From positions 20,396,917 to 20,460,916 of the forward strand of contig OX419346.1 of the NCBI GenBank assembly GCA_948470475.1: 64,000 bases of DNA. Direction: 5' to 3'. A program made the position numbers and the translations under genes. Positions within the stretch are counted from its first letter, which is position 1. Each line of letters opens with the position of its first letter. Below, one piece after another: positions 47,440 to 59,631 of this stretch. Below the pieces are notes generated by a model, which saw nothing but the letters and a program-made list of their open reading frames with translations, did no database searches and was not told where the DNA came from. Origin of the DNA: Galaxea fascicularis (taxonomy: Eukaryota > Cnidaria > Anthozoa > Scleractinia > Euphylliidae).

Positions 47440-47765
47440 AAATTAAATGAAGACTGATCCTCGCAGTTGTAAACGCAATTTATTCAATTGCGTAAAGAAG
47501 CCTGAAAAACATTCATCCTCAGTTCATATATGATTTATTTCATATATATCATCCACATTCATCTCTTTCACGGGAACATATGAACCTACAATTGACCTGC
47601 TCCCAACGTCAGTGGCTTCATAGCCCAGTTGGTTAGAGCATCGCACCGGTATCGTGAGGTCACGGGTTCAAACCCTGTTGAAGTCCTGAATTTTTTTCAG
47701 GCTTCTTTACGCAATTGCATAAATTGCGTTCACAACTGCGAGGATCAGTCTTCATTTGACTTTAG
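47440..47765 (+). mobile_element. tRNA-derived SINE with an inverted partial copy beside it
   Basis: 47614-47685 folds like a tRNA: acceptor GGCTTCA pairing with TGAAGTC, A box AGTTGGTTAGAGC, B box GGGTTCAAACCC, and a 7-base anticodon loop with GGT (Thr-like). Position 33 is C and some stems have wobble pairs, so it is not a functional tRNA. The tail CTGAATTTTTTTCAGGCTTC with ACGCAATT and GCGAGGATCAGTCTTCATTT follows to 47760. The same tail lies inverted at 47447-47515, making a head-on pair. Confidence 0.8.
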
Positions 47766-48079
47766 TAAATGTTACTCTTTTTAGAATTAGCTCTAAACTT
47801 TGGCCAGCTAATTCTTCCGAGAAGATCACTACATGATTAAACATGCTGGCTATAAGAATAAAGGGAGTGATCAACAAAGACGGGTGTTGATGCTTCAACA
47901 AATTCCCCCAACTAGTACTTCATAAAAAAGGAGGAAAAACGAGGACAAAATAGATGCTGATATCAGTGCTTTTAAAGGGTAATATGCGAGCTACTAATGT
48001 TAAGCCGGCTAGAAGTGCTGTTAAAAAATAATGTTAATTTATTTTTATTCAACCTTTTTTAATTTCATCCATTTTCTCT

Positions 48080-48400
48080 ACATCAGTACAGATCCATACA
48101 GTAGGGAAGACTAGCTACTAGGGAACAGGAGGTTGAGAATCATACGTGGTGGTCGGCATAAAGGTTACTGCGAAAGACCGGACTAAGAACGGGACTACAC
48201 CCTCTAGTCTTTGCGAACAGTGGATGGGTTCCCTAACGTTCCACAGAGTTTCAAGCAAGTGTTATGAGGGAGGACCAGAAAGTCTAACCATTTCAGCAGA
48301 TGTCATTGCAAAGGCAGCCCTTTCTTCCGGTCGGGGTTTGAACCCGCGACCTCACGCACGTTAATCCCGTGCTGGCCCAACTAAACCATAAGAAGTCTAC
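48080..48400 (-). mobile_element. Second tRNA-derived SINE
   Basis: On the minus strand from about 48395: GGTTTAGTTGGGCCAGCACG (A box) and GAGGTCGCGGGTTCAAACCC (B box), then a body of about 220 bp. A different family from the one at 47614. Confidence 0.7.
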
Positions 48401-48467
48401 ACAGGTATGGTTATTCTGAAACATCTTACAGACTGTTTCCCAGTAAGTGATACCCTACTACACCATT

Positions 48468-49025
48468 TTGCTAATCAGTTCCGAGGAAACTGTGGGTAGA
48501 TTCAACAACAACAATCTTTATTTGTACTCCTTCTTGCTCAAAAGATAATTTTGACAATGAAAATATTAAAAATAAAAATTAAGAGTACTGACTGCCTGGA
48601 ATAAGCATACGGGCTAGCGGGGCCAGGCAGCCAGTTAACATCGGCATTAAATAGAAATAAATTACAGGTCAGCAAGAAAACTGAATTACAAATGCACACA
48701 TAATAAAAATAAAGAGAGAGAAGAGGAAAAACGCTATTTCCGCGCTATGAAGGAAGCCTAAAATAATTCGTAAGTTTGTGTATGAATACAAAGCATTAAG
48801 ACTTAGAAAAGTGACAGAATTTAGCTAAAGACTAATTTACAGGTAATTTGGAAAACAACATAACTGTTAATAAGAATACAAGTAACTAATTCAATCCTTT
48901 GTTGGGGCAAACGGCCATTTAAAGACGTAATTTGAAATTCTAATTTTGGCCGTTTGCCCCCACAAAGGACTGGATCTGCCCACAATTCACTTGGAACTGA
49001 TCATTAGCAAAATGGTATATTTACA
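48468..49025. mobile_element. Inverted-repeat element of about 560 bp with nested hairpin
   Basis: ACACCATTTTGCTAATCAGTTCC at the left is inverted at the right as GGAACTGATCATTAGCAAAATGG. Inside, GTTGGGGCAAACGGCCA and TTGGCCGTTTGCCCCCAC form a second foldback at 48894-48976. No gene. Confidence 0.65.
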
Positions 49026-49047
49026 CTAAGTCCCTCTGGCTTCGGTT

Positions 49048-49140
49048 GTTCAAACGTTGGATAGCGCTATCCACCGGTTAAATCACTATCCAGCGGATAA
49101 GTTATGGGAAAGCTAATTGCACTATCCACTGGATAGATAT
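49048..49140. repeat. GGATAG/CTATCC palindromic repeat
   Basis: GTTGGATAGCGCTATCCACC, CACTATCCAGCGGATAA and CACTATCCACTGGATAG are successive short palindromes. This pattern is common in stony-coral genomes from recall. Confidence 0.6.
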
Positions 49141-49149
49141 GAACTTGAA

Positions 49150-51482
49150 CTTCAACTTGAACAGCACTTTGTTGCCGTGACAACCGCACCCACCCACCCA
49201 CACTTATGCAGGCCCTCCCCATCCTTCAGGAAATAGATATTTTCGTCAAAGAAAACAGTTTGATAAGCGACGAAAGTGTTAAAGTTTCCTGAATGAGAGG
49301 AAAACTTTACAAGTTTAGTTTCCTCAAATTAATACACTGTTACTTGTTCTTCAGAACGTGGATTTTGATCTGAGACAAAATTTGTCTCGGGTTTGCATCC
49401 TACTTTATTTCGATTTTTACCAGATGTGATGGAGGGAGGGGACGGGCAACATTTCATAAAAAAGCAACTTCATTTATCTGTTGTAGGTGAGACAAATTAT
49501 AAGTTGCGTTTTGAACGAGCTCTCGCAAGACAAATCTCAAAATTCCCCTTTTTCTTTCACGCAAAAAATATGTCGGGTAGGGTACCGTCCGAGAATAATT
49601 ATATTATATTACCAGTGAAACTACAAAATCAGATAAACAAGATTACAAAAGTATACAGAACAAGATTTCAGTTTAAATCAGATCAGGGCGAATCTAGTCG
49701 AGATTTTTAACTGGGATTATCAACGCCAGTTCTTCTCGAAATTTAACTTCTTATTTATGCATGGTTTTTCCATTCTCTGTTCATGAGTTAATTGATTTGT
49801 TGGAGTTGTCACTACAAGATTTGTTTGCTAATCCACGTTTTAAGAACTACCGACTTCAAAATTCGATGAATCCATAGTTAATAATTCCCAAAAAGTAACG
49901 TAGGAGGAAAATCAACAAAAGCAAGAAAAACAAGGAAAGAGAGGGAGTCTTGTAGCCTCCTCTCCGTGTCACAAAATAGAAAGTTTGACTTTCAAGAAGG
50001 ATTTTCATCAAATTTCCATAAGTTGAAAAACAAGGTGATTTGATCTCCATTTCCGGTTGCGTCTCTCTTTACTTGCGAAATAAATATGGCACAGAGCAGG
50101 TGAAAAGTTTTGAAACTTATATGCAATTCATTTATATCGTCATTACACAGTTTTTATCATAGATGTCTATCGCTTAATTTTCGAATTTGGTTTAGTTATC
50201 ATATGTATTGAGAGTTTGTGGCAAACTTCTTCAATTGAAATTTTTTTTTTTTTCAAATCTTGAAAAATGTCATGGTTTGGCTGTCATTGCAATAAGTGAA
50301 TTGGTTGAGAAAGGCTTAGAGCTGACAAAGAACTTTTTCAACGTTACACCAAATAGCCACCGAATGACTGAATGGAAATCAGATTTATCGTCTCGCCAAT
50401 ATGCAGGTGTAAACTAGCTCAAACTTCACTAAATTCTAGCTTCAAACACTTTGTTAATATTCGAATCCTTCCTATATCGCTAATTCCAAGAAATAAAGTG
50501 AATTAAGAGTGAAAAGACGAACCGAAATATGTTAAAATCCATTTTTAGAGAATTGCAACACGAAAATTCAATTCAAACTTGAAAACTGGATCGACATTTT
50601 CAAGTTTGAATTGATCTCTGTCTCGGTTATCTGCCTCCGAAATTGTATGAGTATCTTCTTTTCAGTAAGCCTTTAAAGGAATTTTAACCATTATTTTACT
50701 TTTGGTATCAACCGAAAAGCGAATTTTCAACTGAATTTTCAATGTGTTAATAAAAATAGAGTGAGACTGCCCCTTTAAGAAAAGGACAACTTCATCTATT
50801 TATTCATTTACTTTTTATTCTATTTGCTTTCGACAAAAGAACGCCATAGAGGTCGTTGTAGAATTTTGTTCATTTATTGGTGCTTTCAATTCCATTTAAT
50901 TGTTAGTGAGACAATTGTCAACGTGATCATTTTGTTCAAAGCAATAACGTTAGATATTGATGCCAGACGTTTACTTTCCCTTTCTAAATAAGTGGCTCGA
51001 TGCAAAAACTGCAAGCGTGTAAGTTGTCAAAATGATTAAGAACGTTTTTAAGAAACATATTTTATCCTGTTTTTACTTTGTATGTCGGGTTGTAATTACA
51101 AAGCATCTCAAAGCCACTTCTTATGTTATCACAATTATCACAATTATCATGCTAATACAGCATGAATTTTTCATTGGGTGCGAAAGCTTATCCAGACCGA
51201 TGACATGTCCATGTGGAGTGAGATATTGGTGTCGAAACGACAAATTATAAGGCTTTGACGGCAGCTTATATGCCAAAAGTCTGCGCACAAAGCAAGTTCC
51301 AACCACTCAACTTTAGACACGAGAATAATCATTCATTACAGCATGTTACAAAAGTCAAGCTCTTGGTAAACACACGCCATTTAATTAAAAGACACCTTCG
51401 TGGAGGAAAGAAGACGGGTACCAGATATCCCCACAAAGAATCTAAAACGGCTACAGGCGCTCTCCACCGCGAAATTACAAAC
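49150..51482. other. Region upstream of the GPCR without a supported gene
   Basis: Short open frames here show no family resemblance. The last few hundred bases should include the receptor's promoter and 5' UTR; no clear core elements stand out. Confidence 0.5.
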
Positions 51483-52436
51483 ATGATTTTTCTTAACGAC
51501 ACAAATTCCAGTTTGGAGGAAAGCATTCTCAACTCGAGCGCTATTTCTTCTGTTTTTGGCCCTAAGCGATTGCCACGAGCCAAGGTTAACCCCAGCGCGG
51601 CAGAACTTAAGAGTTTAGCAACGGTAAACTCGATCGCTAGCGTCGTCGGAATAATTGGCAACGTTTTGGTTTGTTTCGTGGTGATGAAGTTTCGTTTCTT
51701 AGGTCGGCCGAAATCGGAACTTTTCATCGCAAGTTTGGCAGTCGCTGATTTGTTAGTTTGCGTCATGGCGCAACCGATGTATGTTTTGTTTTTATATGGC
51801 CTTCTTCCAGCACATCTTGATGTCATCAGGAAAGCAATAACTTGGATTTCAACTCTGGTTTCTGTTAGCCATCTTTTTGCAATATCTATCGAGCGTTTTT
51901 TATCATTGTACTTTCTCCATCGCTTCAGCTTCTTTATACCAGACAACATTATCTGGAGCTCTATTGTTCTAACATGGCTAATAGCGATTGGGTTCGGAGC
52001 ACCTGCTGCAACTATAAGAAAAGCTCGCATTGTATCGCAATACTTTGTAATAGCAATGTTTCTTGGTTTTCCAGCCCTGTACGCTGGAACATTCTACATC
52101 GTGCGTTTACAGCAAAAACGTTTCAAGCAACGATTCCCCGCTAAGCCACTGTTTACTTCCCAGAGAAGCTTCACAAGCGAACGCAAGATTGTTCATATGA
52201 TAGCCATTGTTGTTGGCGTTTTTTACCTTTGTTTCACGCCGCTAATTGTTCTGCCGTTTTTGTTTAGTATCCGCGTGTTGCCTACCGTTCGTACGAACGC
52301 GTTACGCGCATTTCCTTGGGTAAACACGCTAGCGTTTTGCAACAGTAGCGTCAACCCGTATATTTATTATTGGCGGAGCTGGCGATTTCGACTTGCCCTC
52401 GACCTAATCCTTCGAAGAGTCTTTGAAAACAAGTGA
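51483..52436 (+). CDS. Rhodopsin-class G-protein-coupled receptor, single exon
   Basis: 317 residues from the ATG at 51483. The N tail has three N-glycosylation sequons (NDT, NSS, NSS). Class-A landmarks are all present: GN in TM1 (N60), LAVADL in TM2 (D89), ERF in place of DRY at the end of TM3 (137-139), W165 in TM4, a TM5 Pro (P197) with Y205 eight residues on, CFTP in TM6 (P253) and NPYIY in TM7 (291-295). A TM3 cysteine and an ECL2 cysteine, which normally form a disulphide, are both missing, and ECL2 is very short. The frame is open upstream to an ATG at 51270 (388 residues); I prefer 51483 because a glycosylated tail starts there. The ligand is unknown. It should signal at the cell surface through G proteins. 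No close paralogue is seen nearby. Confidence 0.9.
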   Translation: MIFLNDTNSSLEESILNSSAISSVFGPKRLPRAKVNPSAAELKSLATVNSIASVVGIIGNVLVCFVVMKFRFLGRPKSELFIASLAVADLLVCVMAQPMYVLFLYGLLPAHLDVIRKAITWISTLVSVSHLFAISIERFLSLYFLHRFSFFIPDNIIWSSIVLTWLIAIGFGAPAATIRKARIVSQYFVIAMFLGFPALYAGTFYIVRLQQKRFKQRFPAKPLFTSQRSFTSERKIVHMIAIVVGVFYLCFTPLIVLPFLFSIRVLPTVRTNALRAFPWVNTLAFCNSSVNPYIYYWRSWRFRLALDLILRRVFENK

Positions 52437-53010
52437 ACGTTCAGAAACTGAGAAATACTGTAGAAAAGTGTACTTGAGGTGGTAATTAAAGAGTCGCTTA
52501 AAAAACGCTTAAATTCTTTACAGGAGGCAAAAGGTGAACATGGAAGGAGTTTGAATTTAACATGAACTTGGTCTCCTCAGACAGACTTGAATATTAAAAG
52601 AATCTTAAGATAATGCTGTGTTTGTGACGTTTGAGATCTGCAGTACGAAACACTAAACATGTGAAACTGGGACTACCTTCACGTTTTTTTTTGTTTTTTT
52701 GTTTTTTGTAAAAGCCAACTTTATGACTGGAACATGCAGGCTGATTCGCCCTAAACTTAAGAACACGCCAAGAACAAGCCTAGCCGGTATCTTTACAGTA
52801 TTTTATTGAATCTGTATATCCATAGATGAAATTGTAAAATTCATGGTATTACGCTCTACTAAAATCGCAGTTCTTTTATTTAAAAAAAGTGAAAGGTGTT
52901 AGTTAGGAAGCCTTGAATTCCTCAGGCGGTGTGTTGCTCACAATGGACTAATCTACAACATACGCGTGAATTGGAACGTGTTGTGTACGGTATACAAAAA
53001 TAAAACCATT
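52437..53010 (+). other. Probable 3' UTR of the GPCR gene
   Basis: AT-rich sequence without coding potential follows the receptor stop. AATAAA at 52999-53004 is the first good poly(A) signal, about 560 bp downstream. Confidence 0.35.
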
Positions 53011-56000
53011 TTAAAGAATGATTTAGGTTGAAGACGCCAAAAAATTAAGAGCAACTTAGCGTCGGCCAAAATTTACTGGTTCTTATAAAATAAAGCGTGT
53101 TTACGAACTTAGACTATTAAGACAGCCTTTAGAATATGGAAATAATATTTAGATAAAACTGTGTTTGTACAAAGTCTATGTTATTCATATTGCCGTCGTT
53201 TTATTGGATAACATCAAAGATATGAGATCCTGCAAGATTCTTAGACGAGGTCCTCGCCATCTGTTTTTCTGCTAAACTGGGTCTCTTTGATAGCCGTAAG
53301 ATTGTATCCTGGTGGGGTGATTTACAAGATGTGGGGTGTGTTTTTCCCAGTTTAATAAAACCTTTTTAAAAGCCAGATATCACATTTATTGGTTTACATT
53401 TATCAGTGCAAAGTATAGTGTGTATTTAAGTCAGATGACGCTTAAAAGTTCTTGCTGGGATCAGCTTTGTGTAATAATTACAATTTTCAAACCTTCATTT
53501 TAAGGTACTGAGTGTGTTTCCATTTCAGCTGATTGAAAGTGAAAAAAAAAATTTTGCTTTGCAAAAGTTAATTTTGACTTTTTTTTTTAATATACTTAAT
53601 AAATGTTATCAATTGCAGTATAAAGGAAACAGTGGAGTTTGGATGCGACGTGTCTTTCTTAAGTGTTACCGCTATTTATTTAAACTCGGCACCCTGTGCC
53701 ACAAAGTATAGAATTTGAGATGCCAAGATTAAAAAGCGCGTTTCATATTTCCAATCGGTCACTTTGAAATTAATTTTGATGTTAATTCATTCAAAATTAT
53801 GATTCTGTAAAACTCACTGCGTGAAAATAAAATTTTTTAGCACCTGTAACAAATTCTAGTGGTTTTTCACCGAACTTCAGCCAAGTTTCTCCTTCGAAAA
53901 CTTTCATCGAGTAAACATCTTTTTTAAAAAAACAAAACGAATGGAAGAAAATTTTACGATTTTGTAATGGTGAAATAGCATCTGGGACATCGACGATAGA
54001 AAATAGACTGAATTAAAAAGCCGCGAGACATGCCACTTTAAACTGATGATATTAAAGAAAAATCTGGATAATTACGAGATAATGTATGCCTTGTTGCGTA
54101 CTGTTTCCCGCCTTAAGTTGCAGTGACTTGCAATCAATGCTAACTGGTTTCGGTGAAAAACAAAAAATGAATCGCCAAATGGATCGGTATCAAAAAAGGT
54201 TTCTTAAAAGGGAATTATTGGTGGGGATAAACACGCATTTTAACTTTCTGCCCTGTAAACTTTTAGAATAAAAGTATCGGTTCAGCTTGAAAATGTACTG
54301 TCCAAGTCATGCCTCAAGAACGACTTCCAAAAATATTGAATGAAATGTGAAAGCAATGTCACGTTTTTCATACACGTGGTTTTCATCTATCCACGGTTAC
54401 TTAACTCCACTTCTTGCTTGTCAGTGTTATCAGAGAAAATCAAAATGTTAGTGTTATTTGTTGCAAGTCCAGCAATAAACGAAAAGATAAACTGCACTCG
54501 AAAACGTAAAAGCAGCCCGATTTGGAAAGAGAGCTAAACAAACGGAAATGAATACGAATCGACGGAAACCCATTCAAGTGCCCTCCTCGCGTAACTAATT
54601 TGATTTTCGTCCCAAATTGTTGCAATTTGCGCGCACGTACGCGCGCACGTACGCTCGTGGATATTTTAAATATTTATACTCAAAATAAAATCAACTTCGT
54701 CATCTCGTGTAACTACACAAGTGCCTACCGACAGCTTTTCAACTAACAGCGAATATTTTTTATTCAGTGATTTAGTCATTGTCCAGCGCGGGTAAAATTC
54801 CATCCACTGAATCCCTTCAGCTTTAGACTGGCCTACTGTGTTATGTTATTCGCTCTTTGAACGCTGAACCGCAGCCAGAACTTAAACAAGAGTTGAGCCA
54901 GTTGCTCTACGTTAATCATGATAAAAATCGTACGCCCAAACACATACTAGCACGTTGTTTTGGCGGAAAGGCCCTAAATCTATATTTGATTTTCCCACGC
55001 AGATCACGAACTGTTGCCTTGGGGTCTCCACTTCCCCTGAGGGACTCGATTGAATCGTCACTGATCGGATTCATTTTATTGCCTGTTGCAAAACTTTCGA
55101 AAGACCTTTTCTTGATACATTACAAACCTGACAGGGTGTTTCAGAACTAATTAAGGAATATTTTCTTTCTCAACTAGCTTATAAATAAGGGCAGAACATT
55201 GTACACATCTCCCGTTTGCACCTCTATGGTAGCAAAACAAACTCGGTAAAAATCGCCTCCACGATCAGTTGACCATTCGCTGATCTTTTGACTCAGTATG
55301 TGGGAGGTCATTTGAAGGGAGCCAGAAAGGCCTCTTTAGTTACAAAGGTGTAGACCTTTGGGCTGACGTTTTAACAGCTTGGCCAGTATGTCAAAGGCTG
55401 AGACGAGTTACCTTTACTACTACTTTTGTCTTGATGTAATTAACGTATGCAAGTTTACAGAAGTACAAGAACTGATTAAAGGGCTTTTTTCGTTTTCGTA
55501 TCTTTTACTAGCAAAAATGAAAGAACGCCGTGCGGCACGTTTGATATTTTTCAGTTCCAAACTGATTACTGAAACTAAGAAAGCTGTGAAAGCTGAATAC
55601 TACACAATCTGATTCTCATTCTTTCAGTGATGGGTGGTTATCTTAAATGAAAGAGAGGTAGAAGCCGGCAGATTGTGAAAGCTTAAGAGTTTCGCATCAT
55701 GAAGTTGAGTATTTCCCGCCGCACTCAAAGCAGTCGAAGGCTTCTCCGATCAATAATTACGTGACTTGCATGTCATTATGGATAGCAGCAGATTTCGCAA
55801 TTCAATTTATGTTTCAAGTGCTTTGGAAATGAAATCTAGTACATCACCGCAAGGTAAACATTTCAACATACTGTATTACTTCTTTCAAATAGTGGTCTAA
55901 TTTTGTAGAAACTGACAAGAAATCATTGGAAATTCTGATGAAATAGACACACTACATGGACTGTTTCTCAATAACATAATTTGGATCGATTTACTTAATT

Positions 56001-57890
56001 TTGAGCTTTATGGGAGTTGTAAACAAGACTGCGGGGCAAATTCGTTCAAATTTGTCACTTCTTGAAAACCTTTAATATAGCCGATGTTTCCCGGTACCAA
56101 AAGCGACATGCAAATTAATGTGTAGCAGCGGTATTCGAGGGTTCGTGCAGTGGTGAGGGCATTCACCTTCCACCAATGTATCCCTAATAACGAATATGGG
56201 ATTTGGGAAAAAAATATTCTGTGACTCACCAACGTAACTACAAAAAAATCAAATGTCTCATGCCTGCATCGATTTTTCGGATTACTTGTGAAAAATGTAA
56301 GAACCCTGCTTGACATTAGCTCATTTCTGTCCTGCTAGCTCCAGATATAAAGCAACTTCTCAAAGGAATGAGACAAGTTAAAATGAGAGGATTTTCACGC
56401 TTTTATGATGAGCAGTGGCTTCCCGTTTACCGTTTGCCGTTGGCCGTAAACGTCATGCTTAATCTCTGTAATATAACCCTCTGTCCTTCACGTTTGACAC
56501 TGTACACATTCAGGTTTTGATTTTAGTTGATAAAGCTGGCAGTTCGTATATGGGAAGGGGTGGGGAATTGGCCCGGGGGAATTGGACGATCTTTCCGAAT
56601 GAAAAACAAAGAATTAGTGCTCTTGAATATCAGATTAAAATTTCTTTTAAATGCATTTGAAGTTGAAAATTGTGTTTGCTTAATTGAAAGGCCTTTAAAA
56701 GTGAGTGAGTTGAAGGTGAAACAAGGTTATTTTACAAAGACTTCATTTGGGCTTCCATCCCATCTGTGACGTTTCAGTGGGTTTGGACAACTATTGTTTT
56801 AGCGTACGATCAGGCTCATTACTAATTAATTCTCGCGCAACACATGGCCACATCTCTGTTTTCCTTGGCCCATTCCACCTATTAGCCTGCAAGTGCAGAC
56901 GTATTTCCGGTTGTCGCTTCACTCCGCCCGAAAAGTTACTTTTCGGGCGGAGAGAAGCGACAACCGGAAATACGTCTGCGCTCGCAGGCTATCCATCTAT
57001 AGGTACGTCAAAAAATCGAATTTCGCTAAGTCACCAGTATGAGGTAGAACCAGTTAATTGGGGCATCTATTTTGTTTTGTTTTTACCCATCTAGACAGGT
57101 CAGAATCGATTTTCTCACATTCGCCAGGGGAATATAAAACTAGGTAATGTTAAAAAAAAGCTAAATAAGGGCGACACATTTGTGACGTTTGCAGCTGGTT
57201 TGGCCGATCGACCTTACATTTTGGCTCTTTTCTTTCTTTTTAATTAAATTAATTCGCTTGGGGTATTTAAAAGAAGGTGATTTTAGAAAAACTTAATTGA
57301 GGCATCAGATTTTTCCCGTTACCATGCGGGTGATGCCCGCTGAAAGTGCACCAAATTACGCGGGCACCACCCGCCGTAGTACGCACTATAACACGGGCCT
57401 CTTACGATAGGATCCTACGGCTGGGCGATTTACTGTCGGGCGCCTCAAAAGGGAATTGGTTTTTTTCAGCCGCACCAAATGAAGACCATTTGTCATTCCA
57501 CTTAAACCTTCTACTGTTAAACCGTAAATGAGCGCTATTTTACCGTAAACTGACAACAACAAACCCCACAACGACTGAAACTGAACTCCTGGCCTTGTTG
57601 TTCGTCTCGTGTGATCCTACAGCCGGGCGATTTAAGGATGGGTGGCGAAAAGTAAAATTTTGAAGTCGCCCCAAATAAAGTCTTTTCTATTTTCACCTAC
57701 TTTTGGTGAATGCAAATATCCAATAAGAACACTGTATACCGCTAATCGGAGATCGAAAGCTTTGATAGGAATGAAATTGGATTCTTGACTGTACTATAGG
57801 ATGCCTACGAACGAGTGAATTTATACTGGGTAACAGTTTAAAACTCCCGACTTTCATTGAAAATGAGCGTTTGTCCTCCTACAGTACACA
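53011..57890. other. AT-rich intergenic region
   Basis: No gene that I can support. Short frames (for example 54857-55150 and 55379-55612) match nothing I recognise. A strong palindrome at 56883-56991 is listed separately. Confidence 0.5.
56883..56991. repeat. 109-bp near-perfect palindrome
   Basis: TAGCCTGC, GACGTATTTCCGGTTGTCGC and TCCGCCCGAAAAG are repeated inverted to 56991 around a centre at AAGTTACTT. It would form a long hairpin. Confidence 0.92.
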
Positions 57891-57945
57891 ACCAAAAATG
57901 TTTGCTCTAAACCTGCTTGGACGACTGCTTTTATTCTTTTTTCAG

Positions 57946-58036
57946 TATTTTCTCATGGAGCCCGCGCAAGGTTACTGCAACTGATCTTCACCAAGCTAGA
58001 GAGTCTTCCCTTCATGGACATCGCAAGGGGCTAACA
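57946..58036 (+). other. Exon-like segment, copy A
   Basis: A pyrimidine tract and TTTTTTCAG acceptor are followed by an open reading (WSPRKVTATDLHQARESSLH and GHRKGLTG) to a donor ACAG|GTAACG at about 58037. A paralogous segment ends at 59631. Whether either is spliced is unknown. Confidence 0.3.
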
Positions 58037-58275
58037 GGTAACGTATCCGTTTTCATACCTTCAACCCTTTAAACCCCAGAAGTGATAAACATCGACTTTC
58101 TCCTTGCAAGATTTATAAAATACAGTGGTCACGACTAAATAAGGAAAAGATCAGACAAGATTAATTTGCTTGATATTTTAACAACTTCTCTCCAGACATC
58201 TATAGCAATTTCGTACGGACAAACAAATTAAAATTAAAATTTTTATGTGGCGATTTAAAGAGTTAATACACCCAC

Positions 58276-59075
58276 CAGGTGACGTATCCGTTTTCATACC
58301 TTTAACCCCCAAAAGCCTTGGAGTGATCCGCATCGAATTTTATGAGGAGAATTAAGGACAGGATCGTCCTATAGCAATTGTGTAGGGGACCACAGTCAAA
58401 TAACAATTTCAATTTTGATGTAGCGATTTAAAGGGTTAACACACCACGTATACATCAGCAGTTTATTTGGACCCTTGCCTAAATGAGACTCCGCTGCAAT
58501 GGCTGCCGGGTCGCCAGGGACCCATATACTGCAATGATGCGGCACCGTTACTGCTGGAAGAATTTTAGTGAAAGTTGAAATGCACCGCGCTGTTACTGTC
58601 AAATGCTTAGCGTGTTGTTCGAACTTAACTTTAGCACCCAATCAATTCAGCAGAGCTCTCGATTTTCACCACTGAAAATGACCGTTTGTTCTGCTACCAA
58701 ACGAAGAGTCTTCGCTTTGAACGCGCGCCCTCGGACAACACCAAAAAGACCCAGTTTTGTCTTGGCGTTTCCAATGCACAATAGTCTCCCAGAGCCCGTG
58801 GTCTGTATTTCCAGCACAGCTGGGTTCAAGGTCTTTCAGTTCTCTTCCCCATTTACCTATTTACTCTTTCAGCAGACCGAACATAAGCTATTTTACGGCA
58901 GCTTGTGCCGCTCGTCCAAAACTTCCGTGTTGATGCACGAGATGTTTTCTGGGTACGTGACTCCTTGGTAAAGTCGGCATGCAAGTGCGCCAATTCTTAT
59001 TTCATCTATGTTTTGCATAAGCGTCGAGTCATGCAGTCCTACTGGCAAAATATTGTACCCACCGCATTACTTACA
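58276..59075. repeat. Near-identical 800-bp direct repeat, copy 1
   Basis: Matches 59629-60427 with only about six differences that I noticed (for example GTGACG against GTAACG, TGCAATGATG against TGTAATGATG). It contains family B repeat sequence and an open frame (58603-58971) kept in both copies. The two copies are 1353 bp apart. Confidence 0.95.
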
Positions 59076-59554
59076 AGGCAAAACACGCCAAAATTGTCTA
59101 TTAAGTATGCATGAGCATGCATCAGCTTCTCTATTCCGTGTAGAATAGTTAAAATGGCAATACGCATGCGCAATATGCAATACGCATGCGCACGTAGAAA
59201 TGCGCACCACATGGATGACAAAATGACTAAAAATTACTTAATGTTTAAATAGAAATTTTTCATCCATAGTTTGATATGTAGGACCGGTACTTTGCTGCGC
59301 GTTTGGAGTGGGATTGTCACGAATGGTTTAGGGGCCGACAAATCTCTCCCTCACTGGCTGTCATGGGATGACGGAATATTCACTCGGGTGTGCGGGGTGC
59401 TGGGCTCAGTTGGTATAAGCGATCCCCGGGCCGAAATCTCGGGGTTAATCGTCAGGGTACAGCGCTCCAAACACGGAGGTACCGTTACCGGCTGAGTTTT
59501 TTTTTTCTTTTTTTTTTTCCTTTTTTTTGTAAAGCTTGTTTTTGTTTTCTCATA

Positions 59555-59631
59555 GAACCCGTGCGAGACCATTGCAACTGAACTTCACCAAGAGAGTCTT
59601 CCCTTCATCGATAATCGCAAGGGACTGACAG
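59555..59631 (+). other. Exon-like segment, copy B
   Basis: A long T-rich tract and CTCATAG acceptor, then an open reading NPCETIATELHQESLPFIDN RKGLTG to the donor ACAG|GTAACG. Against copy A it has a 4-nt loss and a 1-nt gain that restore the frame. Confidence 0.3.

Noticed and set aside
47614..47685. A possible functional tRNA-Thr gene
   Set aside because: It has a C at position 33, weak stems and a SINE tail, so it is a SINE head.
51329..52030. 233-codon open frame antisense to the GPCR
   Set aside because: It is a shadow of the receptor gene; the receptor frame has clear family motifs and the antisense frame has none.
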